From Cyclostephanos tholiformis (taxonomy: Eukaryota > Bacillariophyta > Thalassiosirophyceae > Thalassiosirales > Thalassiosiraceae): a stretch of 34,662 nucleotides of DNA. Below are positions 12,701 through 22,073 of the stretch, one piece after another. The stretch is taken from NCBI GenBank assembly GCA_036939975.1, contig JALLPB010000051.1, positions 1 through 34,662 on the forward strand, written 5' to 3'. A program made the position numbers and the translations under genes. The notes under the pieces are model-generated. The model did not search any database and was not told the origin of the DNA. It saw only the letters and a program-made list of their open reading frames with translations. Position 1 is the stretch's first letter; each line of letters opens with the position of its first letter.

Positions 12701-13408
12701 CCAGAAATGGATTTATTAGGTTTTGATTCAGAGACGACTAACACAACACCAACTACTACGGTTGACATGCTGGCTCCCACACCGTATTTCGTGGAAACAG
12801 CTCCTGCTCCTCCCGCTGCCCCAACTACTCCCAGTCCTGCTCCGCCAGCCCCTACACCTGCTGATCCATGTAAGTATCTGTTCACTGTGTAATTTGGGTC
12901 ATTTTCTACTCTTAACTATTGCCTGATTTATCCACTTATTATATCGTTGCACATTATAGTTGCTGCTGCTGGACTGTTGGATGGTTTTGCAGACGTTGCT
13001 CCTCTTCCTTCTTTCTCAATGGCAGAGGCACTTGATTGTGCAAAATTTGAGTTTGGCGGCGCGATGATTACTCCACTTATCATTAATACGTCACAGTTTG
13101 GTGAACAATGGGGACAATGCACGTCCACTCACCCTGTTAACGTTCCTTCCTCCACAAGCTCGAGTACTCTATTGAAATTCATGGGAATATGCGAGAGAGC
13201 AGGATTACACAAAGTGGAAGAAATCGCTGCAACGAACGAAGGAATAGCAGCTTGTATGGTTGGTGGGGGCTCGTCGGTGGCGTTGGTTCATGGGAAAATT
13301 TTTCCTTTGCAAGGTGGCACCAGCTCTCGCGTAAGTGTGACAGTGAAGAGCACAGATCCGCAGCTCGGGCTCAGTTTGTCCATGTATCTGCAGAATATGA
13401 TTCGCTAG
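9798..13408 (+). CDS. AP4E1: AP-4 complex subunit epsilon
   Basis: Large adaptin of the AP-4 coat, which acts at the trans-Golgi network in cargo export. Exons are 9798-10118, 10385-12869 and 12960-13408, all GT-AG with matching phases; the product is 1,084 residues. The N-terminal trunk is an armadillo solenoid from about residue 15 to 600. It shows the family landmarks VLYVEMLGHDGGFGYIKAV, VRRVLCDRDPAVMGATLNV and RLPSEFDYHRIPAPWMQMK. The FDYHRIPAPW wording is characteristic of epsilon and not of gamma or alpha adaptins. ALVETLAWVLGEYGYL-type sequence closes the trunk. An acidic patch with six Asp (about residue 663) opens a Pro/Ala/Ser-rich hinge to about residue 935, and the last exon encodes a beta-rich ear. 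Hinge motifs include LFGG and LLGFD. Confidence is high for an AP large chain and good for epsilon. Confidence 0.92.
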
Positions 13409-13595
13409 GTTGTAGCTTTTGACCTTGTGATGAGCTGTTGTTGTTGTTGATGAATGAAAAAAAAATAGATTAAAATATTTAACCTTGAGAAATCATTACG
13501 GCAGATCTTTATATTGTTGCTCGTGGGAAACAGGCTCTGGATGACAAATGGCTCTAGTGAAGCGCATACGAGGAAATTCCGTGTTTACATGTCAT
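13409..13595. other. short convergent 3' intergenic region
   Basis: This separates the stops of AP-4 epsilon and the reverse-strand secreted protein gene. It holds a TTGTTG tract and an A9 run (near 13457), and no gene. Confidence 0.5.
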
Positions 13596-14459
13596 TTAAA
13601 CTATTATAGTGACTATGAAGTGCAACAAATGCGTAAAAATAAATGCAACAACTGAAGAAGTCAATTTGAGTCCTTGATTGGAGAGCGGAGTAGATTCTGA
13701 AGCTTTTTCTTTGGGGCATACCTCTGAATCATACACGATGGCCGGTGGTTTGTCTTGATCGTTGGGCTGGCCATAAGCAACATTGATATCTGACCCATCG
13801 AGAAGAACACCAACAATCATTTGTGAATCGTCATCGTACACAACACAACCATGCACCTCAATATCTCCTTCGACATTGTATAACATCCCTTCAAACATCC
13901 CCCCTTTCACTACTGCTTTTCCCTGAATTACTTGAAGAGCAACGCCATCTTCAGATACAACTCCGCAGGTTTGTATGGTACATCCGGCTCCAGGAACATA
14001 CTTTCCCCCATTTATATAGACGATCGAACCAGATTGCAAAACCTGGACAGCGTTACCACCTCTGGTGGTGTACTCTCTCGTGGCGTCACCTCCATAAACT
14101 TCTAATCCGGCCTCAAACGTTGCAGTTCCAGGTGAGTATTCCGAGTCTCTCGTCGTGCTAATGGTGATTCCGGAACCACCGAAGCCGAGCCCTCCATTGA
14201 TCGAACCCATAATGCCATAGAAACTAGCGTCATCCACACGAATGGCATCTTCTCCATCAGAGCTCGAGTCCGGAGCCGTGATGCTCCATCCGTTCTCAAG
14301 AGTCACAGTCGTTCCATTCAATATGAAGATGTTGTGAGAACCGTAGTCTTGTGTAATCAAATGGCTTCCCATGTCACTATACCAAACTCGATCCCCATAT
14401 ACCGATGATATAATCGTAAGAACCAGAGTAGCCAGTTTGTTGCGATTAGTGGCTGCCAT
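13596..14459 (-). CDS. secreted, possibly GPI-anchored repeat-rich protein, unknown
   Basis: A 287-residue single-exon protein that I do not recognise. Residues 1-22 form a signal peptide (LATLVLTIISSVYG, likely cut before DRVWYSD). The middle is rich in Gly, Thr and Val in short alternating segments, such as ISTTRDSEYSPGTATFEAGL, GSIVYINGGKYVPGAGC and AVVKGGMFEGM. That is the look of a right-handed beta-helix or beta-solenoid wall protein. There is an NGT N-glycosylation site near residue 49 and Cys residues that could pair. The last about 20 residues are hydrophobic (SSVVAFIFTHLLHFIVTIIV) after a small polar stretch, as in GPI-anchor signals or a C-terminal membrane anchor. It is divergent from the TMEM161 gene. 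Fold and anchor are inferred from composition only. Confidence 0.7.
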   Translation of the reverse strand: MAATNRNKLATLVLTIISSVYGDRVWYSDMGSHLITQDYGSHNIFILNGTTVTLENGWSITAPDSSSDGEDAIRVDDASFYGIMGSINGGLGFGGSGITISTTRDSEYSPGTATFEAGLEVYGGDATREYTTRGGNAVQVLQSGSIVYINGGKYVPGAGCTIQTCGVVSEDGVALQVIQGKAVVKGGMFEGMLYNVEGDIEVHGCVVYDDDSQMIVGVLLDGSDINVAYGQPNDQDKPPAIVYDSEVCPKEKASESTPLSNQGLKLTSSVVAFIFTHLLHFIVTIIV

Positions 14460-14727
14460 TTTGAAATGGATGTAATGATCGCTCTCGACCCTTATTCACT
14501 TCCGAGGAGCGCAAACTCGATCCCTATTATATAATATATTGTGAATAGCTTAAACACACCGCAGGCAAAAGTGGTAATAAGGGAATAGCTACAAATTTTT
14601 TGGCTAAACTACTGTAGGAGCTCCAACGTTTTGGCTAAACCCCACAGATGTGTCTTGGGAGAGGCCGTCTGTTGTTCGTTGGAGCAGTCTTAATTGCCCA
14701 TTGCTATCATAATATTATCAAGATACA
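14460..14727. promoter_or_regulatory. bidirectional promoter region with 12-bp direct repeat
   Basis: A 268-bp spacer between divergent starts. TTTTGGCTAAAC occurs twice in the same direction (14598-14609 and 14629-14640), 31 bp apart, a candidate factor-binding repeat. An AT-rich TATTATATAATATATTG stretch lies at about 14524-14540, nearer the reverse-strand gene. Confidence 0.4.
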
Positions 14728-17196
14728 ATGGACCCTCCGCAGTCGAATCCATTGCTACTGCGCATCCCTCGATCGCTTACCGCACCCGACGCATGGCTAG
14801 CTATTTTGTTGGCGTCATTTTTCCAGTACAAGCAGTACACTTGGCGTCGAGAACACAAGGGGAAAGGCAACGTGGTTCACGTGGGGGCGAAGTCCAAACC
14901 CAAGGGCCATGCGACATGGTCGCTTTTACATGAATGGCTGTTTACTAACCTTCGCATGATGGTGTCTCCCATCTCCAATGAAGCATCTCAATTGAATGCG
15001 GACATGGTAGTCGACTTAAAAAGTGATAGAGATCTTGACCATTTTGCAAGAAAAGCTGCAGCGGGTAAAATGCCCACGAGGAAGACATCGAAGAATAATG
15101 CAGGTGGTGGCGGTGATGGTGACGAGAAGAAGAGAAACAAGATGCAAGTCAGAACAAGGCGTATTGTAAGAGGCGAGATGGTCTATATGACCGAGTATCC
15201 ATTATTGGAAACAACCATCAACCTTTCATTGGCAGTGACAGCCGGAGTTGCGTCACGTTGGATGCTGGGATTATTTCGTTCTTTAACGCTGTCTTCTGTC
15301 TCTTCCAGTTTAAATTCGCCTAGTGGGCTTGAGGGGTTATGCTGCTCTCCCTATCGAGGATCAGAGGATGAAGGATCACGGCTTCCTGGGTCTTTTGAGA
15401 GGTTATTGGCGTGTGTGCTGATTAAGAAGGAAGGAGACGATGCTGGCATTTTTTTATTGACTCTGTTACTGACTGCATTTACTACGATGGTGGTGAAGTT
15501 AGCATGGTCGGTATCTGACCCTTTCAATCCCAAAACTGGAGACCTCGACGATGAATCTGATGCCAACGCAGGCAAGGGAATCGGACCAGTCACACAATCG
15601 CGCGTAGACCCTCAACGAGCCAAACGCTTCTTTGTAGGTTTGGGAGTCGCTCTATTTTCATATTGGTTCTTCCTTACTCCAGCACTATTGCGTGCGTTTG
15701 GGCTGGACAGTCTACCGGAGGCAGCTGAAGAAATGAGTGGTCGTATTCTTCTATTTGGAAACTTACTTGGCATAGTTTCTACACCCTCAACAGATGCGCG
15801 TGGAGATCGCTCTGATGTAAGCACTGTCATGCATTTAATTTTGGCCCTTATTGCCCTAGCATGGGGTTTTATAGCTTCTAGCATGATGACCCCAATTGAA
15901 GAGACGGCGAGGAACGCCGCACATATTCTTTCGCCGACACCTTCGAACAAAAGGATGAATCCGATGGAATCAATGGATCTAATTAATGTACGAACGATGC
16001 TTCTAATCCAAGCATTGTCACCGCTCATGATCATGTGCACTTATCTCTTCCACGCAAGATTTTCAGAGACAGCAAAATCATCAGTTAGAAACGGGCAAAT
16101 AAAAATGAGTTTCTCCAAACTACACCTCCAACAGAGTGGGTTGTTTGTACGAGGAGCACTGTCGTGGTGTTTTCTTGCTGCATCCTCGTACTGTTTACGA
16201 TCACTGCTGCAATCGTATATGGACCAGGCAGCAAGTGTGGCATCCGTAGTTGGCATTGTGAATAATGATGCTGTTCGCGAAGGTACTCCCGACAAGCGCA
16301 ATTCTCCATCCAACTTGCACACATCTCCGCCAAATATAGACCCATTCCACTATCGATACAAAAATCTTGTCCCTACGGCCGGTCGTATTGCCGCTTTTCC
16401 GGCATTTGTATTGGCAATGCTGATCATGGCACATCTCCGTGGTGGCGACGGTTCTACTCACCCCGGCGTTGGCTATGAATCTCAATCAAGACACGCACCT
16501 CGATCAATTTTTCATGACAAAAAGTTACTCCCTCCATATGGCGACCAATTAATGGTTTGGATTTCTAAACACGTTGCACCGCACCATAATGTAGAAAATG
16601 GCACTGGCGAGGAGTTATTGCATGTGGCGGCTTTATCACAAGCATCATGGCACCATAACCCACTGCGAGATTCCACACAAAAAGCAATTATAAATTGGCT
16701 CGGGAAACGAAACTTTTGCTATCCACCTGAGTTTAGATCGATCAAGGCGATGGGACGCCATGTCAACTTTCTTCTAAGCGATGAGAGCGATGGAGCCATT
16801 GACAAAGTTTCAATACTTACTATGCATGCATTAACTGGGCGAGAACTGTTGGAACTAGCTCCTCAAGTCCCAACAACATTGTTTGAAGTTTTGTTTGGCA
16901 GAAAGCCAACAACACCCTCTATCACGAGCTGTATCGATACTAACAATATCCAGCGCACAGAAGAGTGCAATGTATCAGAAGATTTTGCACTCGAATCACA
17001 ACTCCCAAGCCTCTACGAGATGTTTTCTTTCCTGATGTCACATCACTTATTCACACCAACTATTGTCTTTCCTCTCGTCGACGCTGTTGGTTTTCTTGGT
17101 TGTGTGTGGTGGAACTATTGGTACACGATTAAGGTGTTATATTATTGGATTGAGATTCGCAGAATTTCCTCGAAAGTTAGTGACAAATCCAGCTGA
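14728..17196 (+). CDS. TMEM161-family multi-pass membrane protein
   Basis: A single-exon protein of 822 residues with about eight hydrophobic segments, for example WLAILLASFFQYKQY, GIFLLTLLLTAFTTMVVKLA, FFVGLGVALFSYWFFLTP, HLILALIALAWGFIASSMM and GCVWWNYWYTIKVLYYW. The order of landmarks follows human TMEM161A/B. There is an N-terminal helix then a basic loop; ALSPLMIMCTYLFHARF sits where the family has a SPLFILWLWTKPIARDF-like helix; LFVRGALSWCFLAASSYCLR follows at the next helix, and a Trp/Tyr-rich last helix follows a LFTP turn. Known TMEM161 proteins have about 480 residues; the extra length here is in hydrophilic loops (about residues 105-145 and 580-770). Their molecular function is not settled. 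Assignment rests on my recall of the family pattern, so it is moderate. Confidence 0.65.
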   Translation: MDPPQSNPLLLRIPRSLTAPDAWLAILLASFFQYKQYTWRREHKGKGNVVHVGAKSKPKGHATWSLLHEWLFTNLRMMVSPISNEASQLNADMVVDLKSDRDLDHFARKAAAGKMPTRKTSKNNAGGGGDGDEKKRNKMQVRTRRIVRGEMVYMTEYPLLETTINLSLAVTAGVASRWMLGLFRSLTLSSVSSSLNSPSGLEGLCCSPYRGSEDEGSRLPGSFERLLACVLIKKEGDDAGIFLLTLLLTAFTTMVVKLAWSVSDPFNPKTGDLDDESDANAGKGIGPVTQSRVDPQRAKRFFVGLGVALFSYWFFLTPALLRAFGLDSLPEAAEEMSGRILLFGNLLGIVSTPSTDARGDRSDVSTVMHLILALIALAWGFIASSMMTPIEETARNAAHILSPTPSNKRMNPMESMDLINVRTMLLIQALSPLMIMCTYLFHARFSETAKSSVRNGQIKMSFSKLHLQQSGLFVRGALSWCFLAASSYCLRSLLQSYMDQAASVASVVGIVNNDAVREGTPDKRNSPSNLHTSPPNIDPFHYRYKNLVPTAGRIAAFPAFVLAMLIMAHLRGGDGSTHPGVGYESQSRHAPRSIFHDKKLLPPYGDQLMVWISKHVAPHHNVENGTGEELLHVAALSQASWHHNPLRDSTQKAIINWLGKRNFCYPPEFRSIKAMGRHVNFLLSDESDGAIDKVSILTMHALTGRELLELAPQVPTTLFEVLFGRKPTTPSITSCIDTNNIQRTEECNVSEDFALESQLPSLYEMFSFLMSHHLFTPTIVFPLVDAVGFLGCVWWNYWYTIKVLYYWIEIRRISSKVSDKSS

Positions 17197-17374
17197 GCAA
17201 CCTGGAACGATTTGCTCTATGTTGAGCGGCCAATGTTTACATTTAGCTACATGAATAGTTGTGTTGAAAGTTGACCGGCAATATTGGTATGTATTGTCGC
17301 AATTAACAATGTGCTGATGGTGAAAATCCCAGAAAACGACGAGCTCGATTATAGAATGACAGCAACATTGTCAC

Positions 17375-19408
17375 CTACGGGGTGCATCGATTGGGGTCAC
17401 GTGGGAACATGCTGCATTTCCTGACATTATCCAGGCCCAAATATAGAAATACCACTCGCTCCAAGCCTATTCCCGCGCCCGCATGAGGACTCACTCCGTG
17501 CCGAAACGATTCGATGTACGTCTTAAGACCATCGCCGATTTCGATCCCCTTCTTTTCGATGATCTTCGTTACCAGTTCAGGATCGTGACACCTTTGCGCT
17601 CCAGAACAGATTTCTTTTTGATTTTTAAACATCAAAAGTGAATAGCGAAGTAAATAATATGATTTGGAGTAGTAAACCGAGTCTGAAACATTCATACATA
17701 TATCTAGGAATCAAATTTCGTGTATTTACCTTGTCCGCGAATGAACATATCGTACGAGTTGGAAAAGCGATCGTCCACGGGATCCGGCATGGTGTAGAAA
17801 GGTCTTATATTCGACGGGTACTTGTCCAGCATGAAGAAATCCGTGCCGTATTTCTCCTTGACCGCGGTCCCGAGCACGAGCTCCTGCGCGCCCGTCAAGT
17901 CGTTCAGACCATCCCCAACGTCGAATCCGCGTTCGCCTAGGATCTCCATCGCCTCAGGCCAGTGGAGAACGCACGGATCGTCCGTGAACGTTATCGGCTC
18001 GGAATCGTACTGCGTCCGTATCACCGCAAGCTCGCGTCCCCATCGAGATTCAAGATTCTCGAAGATGTGCTTGAACATCCTGTGCACGACCTCGAGCGTC
18101 TCCATGTAATGCTCATTTATGGCCATTTCTAGGTCTAATCCCGTGAACTCGCAAAGGTGACGCCGGGTGTTCGAATTCTCCGCCCGGAATACGGGACCGA
18201 TCTCGAACACGCGATCAAGGTCGGACGATATCGCCATCTGCTTGTAAAGCTGGGGGGACTGGGCGAGGCACGCGGTCCTGCCGAAGTAATCCGTGGTGAA
18301 CACACCCGCGCCGCTCTCGCTCTCGCCGGCGATGATCTTCGGTGTGTGTATCTCAACGAAGCCCTGGGAGTAAAGGGACTCGCGGAAGAGCTGACAGACC
18401 GCGGACTGAACGCGCATGATGGCGTTATTCGCGGGCGCGCGCAGGTCCAGCCAACGATTGTCGAGTCGTATCTCCTGTCCGAGGCGCGGGAACGGTCGAT
18501 CGGTGCCCTGGCTCTCCTCCACCTCCCTCTCGCTACGGGCAGCGTCCTCCACGAGGAAGGGTAGCATGGCGTCCGCCCTCGACACCGAGTGTATGCGTTC
18601 GATGACGATCTCGGCGTCCTGGATGGTGCAGCTCCTTACGTCCGCCGTAGAGACCGTCCCCTCGAGGTCGATCACGCTCTCCGTCGTGAGTGTTTTCAGG
18701 TACCTTATCATCCTCGCCGATCGTTCCTGATCTTCCTTATCCTTGAAGAAGCATGCCTGGATGGTATCGAACGAATTCTGACGCAAAACTAGGAAGGAGG
18801 ACCCGCCCTTGACGCGGATGGAGTTTAGACGACCCCTGAGCCACACCCTCGATCCCGGTCCGTATTTAGCGTCCTCGGATCCGCCGATATCGCCCACCTT
18901 TACAAAATCCCGACCGGTCCGACTACGGGACATGACGATCGACATATCTCCCATGGGGGCGTAGGTTTCCTGTTCCGAAACGGAGAGGTAAGTCACCTCG
19001 TCGATGCGATTGGACGCCTCCTCCTCCGCCGCTGTGGCGGCCTTCTTGGCGGCCTTTTCGGCATTCTTTCGATCATTTTCGGCCCTTGTATTGATTTTTC
19101 ATACCGGGAGAGGGACGAAGAGAAATACGGTAGCGACATTGAGGGGGATGTTTTTTTGTTAGCGACGCAAATCATCCACAATCGCGTGATATTTATTCAA
19201 CGCGCGCGTGATACGCTCTCTCACTTCCTTGCCTCCCTCGCGGCCTTGATCGCGGCCCGCTCCTCCTCTGTCTTCTCCCCGGCGGCGGACGCGGCGTCCG
19301 TGGACATGAAGCGCGCTAGTTTCGGTGGGGGGGGGCGCGTTCGCCTTTGCCACGACCGCGATGATGATTGCGACGACGGTTCACGCGCAGGCGATGTTAC
19401 GCTCGAAA

Positions 19409-19439
<31 letters not shown>

Positions 19440-19532
19440 AAATGCCGAGACGAGGGATGGACGGTTGCCGCCCAACGCGCGGCGAATGGCGGCAGATGAG
19501 AAGAGGAGGAGCATTAGGCGTTGCGGAGACAT
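17375..19532 (-). CDS. DARS1: aspartyl-tRNA synthetase, eukaryotic cytosolic type, with presequence
   Basis: Class IIb synthetase that charges tRNA-Asp. Exons (minus) are 19532-19225, 19084-17730 and 17613-17375; introns 19224-19085 and 17729-17614 are GT-AG with matching phases; the product is 633 residues. Order: leader (1-75), Lys/Ala-rich RNA-binding helix of eukaryotic class IIb enzymes, OB-fold anticodon domain ([20 protein letters not shown]), then the catalytic core. In the core, motif 1 is [10 protein letters not shown], followed by the [10 protein letters not shown] loop; motif 2 is [11 protein letters not shown]...[10 protein letters not shown] (near residue 400); motif 3 is [13 protein letters not shown] (near 600), and the end is [12 protein letters not shown]. 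The first exon starts [18 protein letters not shown], with a hydrophobic Arg-bearing leader and SAF before ten Ser. A second Met at 19307 starts [12 protein letters not shown], a typical cytosolic start giving 558 residues. The two starts suggest organellar and cytosolic forms. Confidence 0.92.
19411..19439. repeat. (GAC)n microsatellite inside AspRS leader
   Basis: About 9-10 GAC units on the plus strand, read as Ser codons on the minus strand. It produces the poly-Ser tract immediately after the SAF motif of the AspRS presequence. Confidence 0.9.
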
Positions 19533-20080
19533 GAAGTCTTTCGTAGGATCTTCTATTGAGCGCCGACGTATGATGGATGGAGGATGAGTGAAGCGACGGC
19601 GAGGAGGCAGGGAGGGAAGGGAGGAGGGTCTTAACGGAGAACGACGACAAGGAGTATCCAAAGTCGAATATTTGCAGTTGAAGTTTTCGTAAATTAATAA
19701 CAAAGTACTTATTACCAACGTATTTGTTAGGAAAATGAATTGTACTTAATTGATGAAAAAAGAAGTTTTTAACAAAACATTTATTTGATTACCTCTTATT
19801 TGTGACCCTTCTCCATTAGGTACACTAAGTACACTGTGAACAGACTTCCACCTGTCAATGGCATACACCATACACGGAACATCACTCCTGAGACATATGG
19901 TAGCACACCGTTTTGCTTGTGGTTGGTGGAAGACACAAAATATCTCGTTGTTCATTAAGAGAAGGGGCGGTGCGGTGTCATCAACCGAAACTACTCTCTA
20001 ACCAGGGGTACCCCTCGACATCTCCACAAAAAATCAAAGATTACCCCAAAACAAATAGAAAACCCACCAAAAACAAAATA
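19533..20080. promoter_or_regulatory. shared upstream region of AspRS and alanine aminotransferase
   Basis: A 548-bp spacer between divergent genes. The part nearest AspRS (to about 19650) is purine-rich GGA/GAG sequence, and the rest is AT-rich. The short direct repeat GTACACTAAGTACACT is at about 19819-19834. No additional gene is convincing. Confidence 0.4.
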
Positions 20081-22073
20081 ATGGCCGTTCCTCAAACCTT
20101 TTCCCCAAGTATCCGCAAGACTTTTCGGTCGAGAAGACGACGACGGCATCTCCTCTCATTCGTCGCCGTCGTCATGCTCTCAATTAGTCTTCGCGCATTC
20201 GCCTCGACTGCCAATCATCGGGTCCTCGCCGGTGAGGTGACTTTTACTTCTCTCCCTCTCCTGACGGAATTATTCACGTACATTCCTTTTCCTCGATGGA
20301 GGCTTTTTCTCCGTTTCACAATTTTAATCATGATATTTACATCCCCCCCCCCACTCTCCAAACACGCAGAGACTTCGACGCACGTGATGATGACGCCGAG
20401 ACGTAAGCGCCTAACCATCGATACCATCTCGGACAGGCTCAAGTCCATGGAATACGGTAAGAGTGTGATGTCTCGCCATCCAATCGGCACGCCGCGACGA
20501 CGCTTGTCGTTTCCATTCCTCCCGAACGGCGGACGTTGAAAATATCCGCACATATCTGTCTAATATGGCGCGCGCACACCCCACCTTTTCATATCCAATT
20601 TCCGTCTCCATATCGTTCGAAAAAAAAAAAAAAATAGCCGTCCGTGGCAAGCTCGCCGTGGAGGCGGATAGGATCACGCGCGAGCTCGCGAGTCGTCGGG
20701 GGGAGGACGGATCGTCCGACTCGGGAGGCGCGAGGGACTTTCCGTTCGATCGGATCGTGTACACCAACATCGGCAACCCCCACGCCGTGTCGCAGAGGGC
20801 GATCACCTGGCCGAGGCAGGTCATGGCATTGCTCCAACTTCCGGACGAGCACGGGATAGATCACCCGAACGCGCACCTGCTATTTCCCCGGGATGCCATC
20901 GAGCGAGCGAGGCAAATGAAGTGCGCCCTCGACGGTCACGGGGTGGGAGCGTACACTCATTCCAAGGGCGCCAGGCAATTTCGGGAGGACGTGGCGCGTT
21001 TCATCGAGGGGAGGGACGGCGCGAGGCCGAGGAGCGTCGATGCGGAGAACATCTATCTGACGGCGGGCGCGAGCGAGGCGATCACGATGATCATGACGGC
21101 GCTGATTAGGGATGAAACTTGCGGCATCATGATCCCGACTCCACAGTATCCACTGTACAGCGCCACCCTGGACCTGCTGGGGGGGAAGAAGGTGGGATAT
21201 CACCTCGACGAGGAGTCGGCTTGGGGGCTGAATTTGGCGGAGCTCGAGCGATCGCTAGCCGACGCCAGGGCTAATGGGATCGACGTCGTCGGCATGGTAT
21301 TGATCAATCCCGGCAATCCCACGGGGCAGGTCCTGTCGAGCGATGAGGTGAAGGACGTCGTCATGTTCTGCTCTCGACACAACATCGTGCTCCTCTCGGA
21401 TGAGGTATATCAGGAGAACGTATACCACGAGGGTGTGCGGTTCTTCTCGGCGAGGCGCGCGGCAGATGAGCTTGGCTTGATCGAGAACGATGCCATCCAG
21501 CTTTGCTCGTTCCACTCGGTGTCGAAGGGAGTTTTTGGAGAGTGCGGGCAACGGGGGGGGTACGTCGAAATGGTGGGCATCGACGAGGACGTTAATGAGA
21601 TACTGTACAAATTGGCCGCGAGCAAGCTATGCAGCAGCGCGGCCGGACAGGCCATGGTAAGCCTGATGTGTCGAGGTCCGGATCCCACCGACGAATCCCA
21701 CGAGACACACGAGGAGGAGAAGAGGGAAATCTTTGAGGGGTTGAAGGAACGGGGCATGATCATGAGCAGGGGATTGGACGACATTCCGGGATTCTCGTGT
21801 CAGCCCGCGACGGGGGCGATGTACTGCTTCCCGAGCGTGATCATGCCGCGCGGCGCGATCGAGGCTTCTCACGAATTGGGTTTTTCCCCCGACACGCTGT
21901 ACGCGCTCGACCTACTCCAGACGAAGGGCATATGCGTCGTGCCCGCCTCTGGATTCGGACAGAAGCACGGCAGGTACGGATTCCGGACCACGTTCCTATC
22001 CCCCGAGAGCCAGAGCGTCGTCGATAGCATGCGAGATCACTACGAGGAATTTTGCGAGAAATATTCAGGTTGA
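20081..22073 (+). CDS. GPT: alanine aminotransferase
   Basis: PLP enzyme interconverting alanine + 2-oxoglutarate with pyruvate + glutamate. Exons are 20081-20231, 20370-20456 and 20638-22073, giving 557 residues. Splicing exon 2 to 3 restores SMEYAVRGKL, equal to the VEYAVRG of animal enzymes. Core landmarks are NIGNPHAVSQRAITWPRQV, IPTPQYPLYSATL, INPGNPTGQ (near 304), LSDEVYQENVY, SFHSVSKGVFGECGQRGGYV with the PLP-binding Lys (near 375), GAMYCFPSV, and PASGFGQKHGRYGFRTTFL with the substrate-binding Arg. The first exon encodes a basic stretch, then HLLSFVAVVMLSISLRAFAS, an ER-like hydrophobic core with Phe after Ala, so plastid routing is possible; a mitochondrial leader is the alternative. 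The first intron (138 nt) is a multiple of three with no in-frame stop. The second ends in A15-TAG rather than a pyrimidine tract. Confidence 0.93.

Noticed and set aside
19156..19587. Forward open frame with poly-Asp opposite the AspRS leader
   Set aside because: It is antisense to the AspRS first exon and its length comes from the GAC repeat; the reverse-strand frame splices in phase into a clear synthetase.
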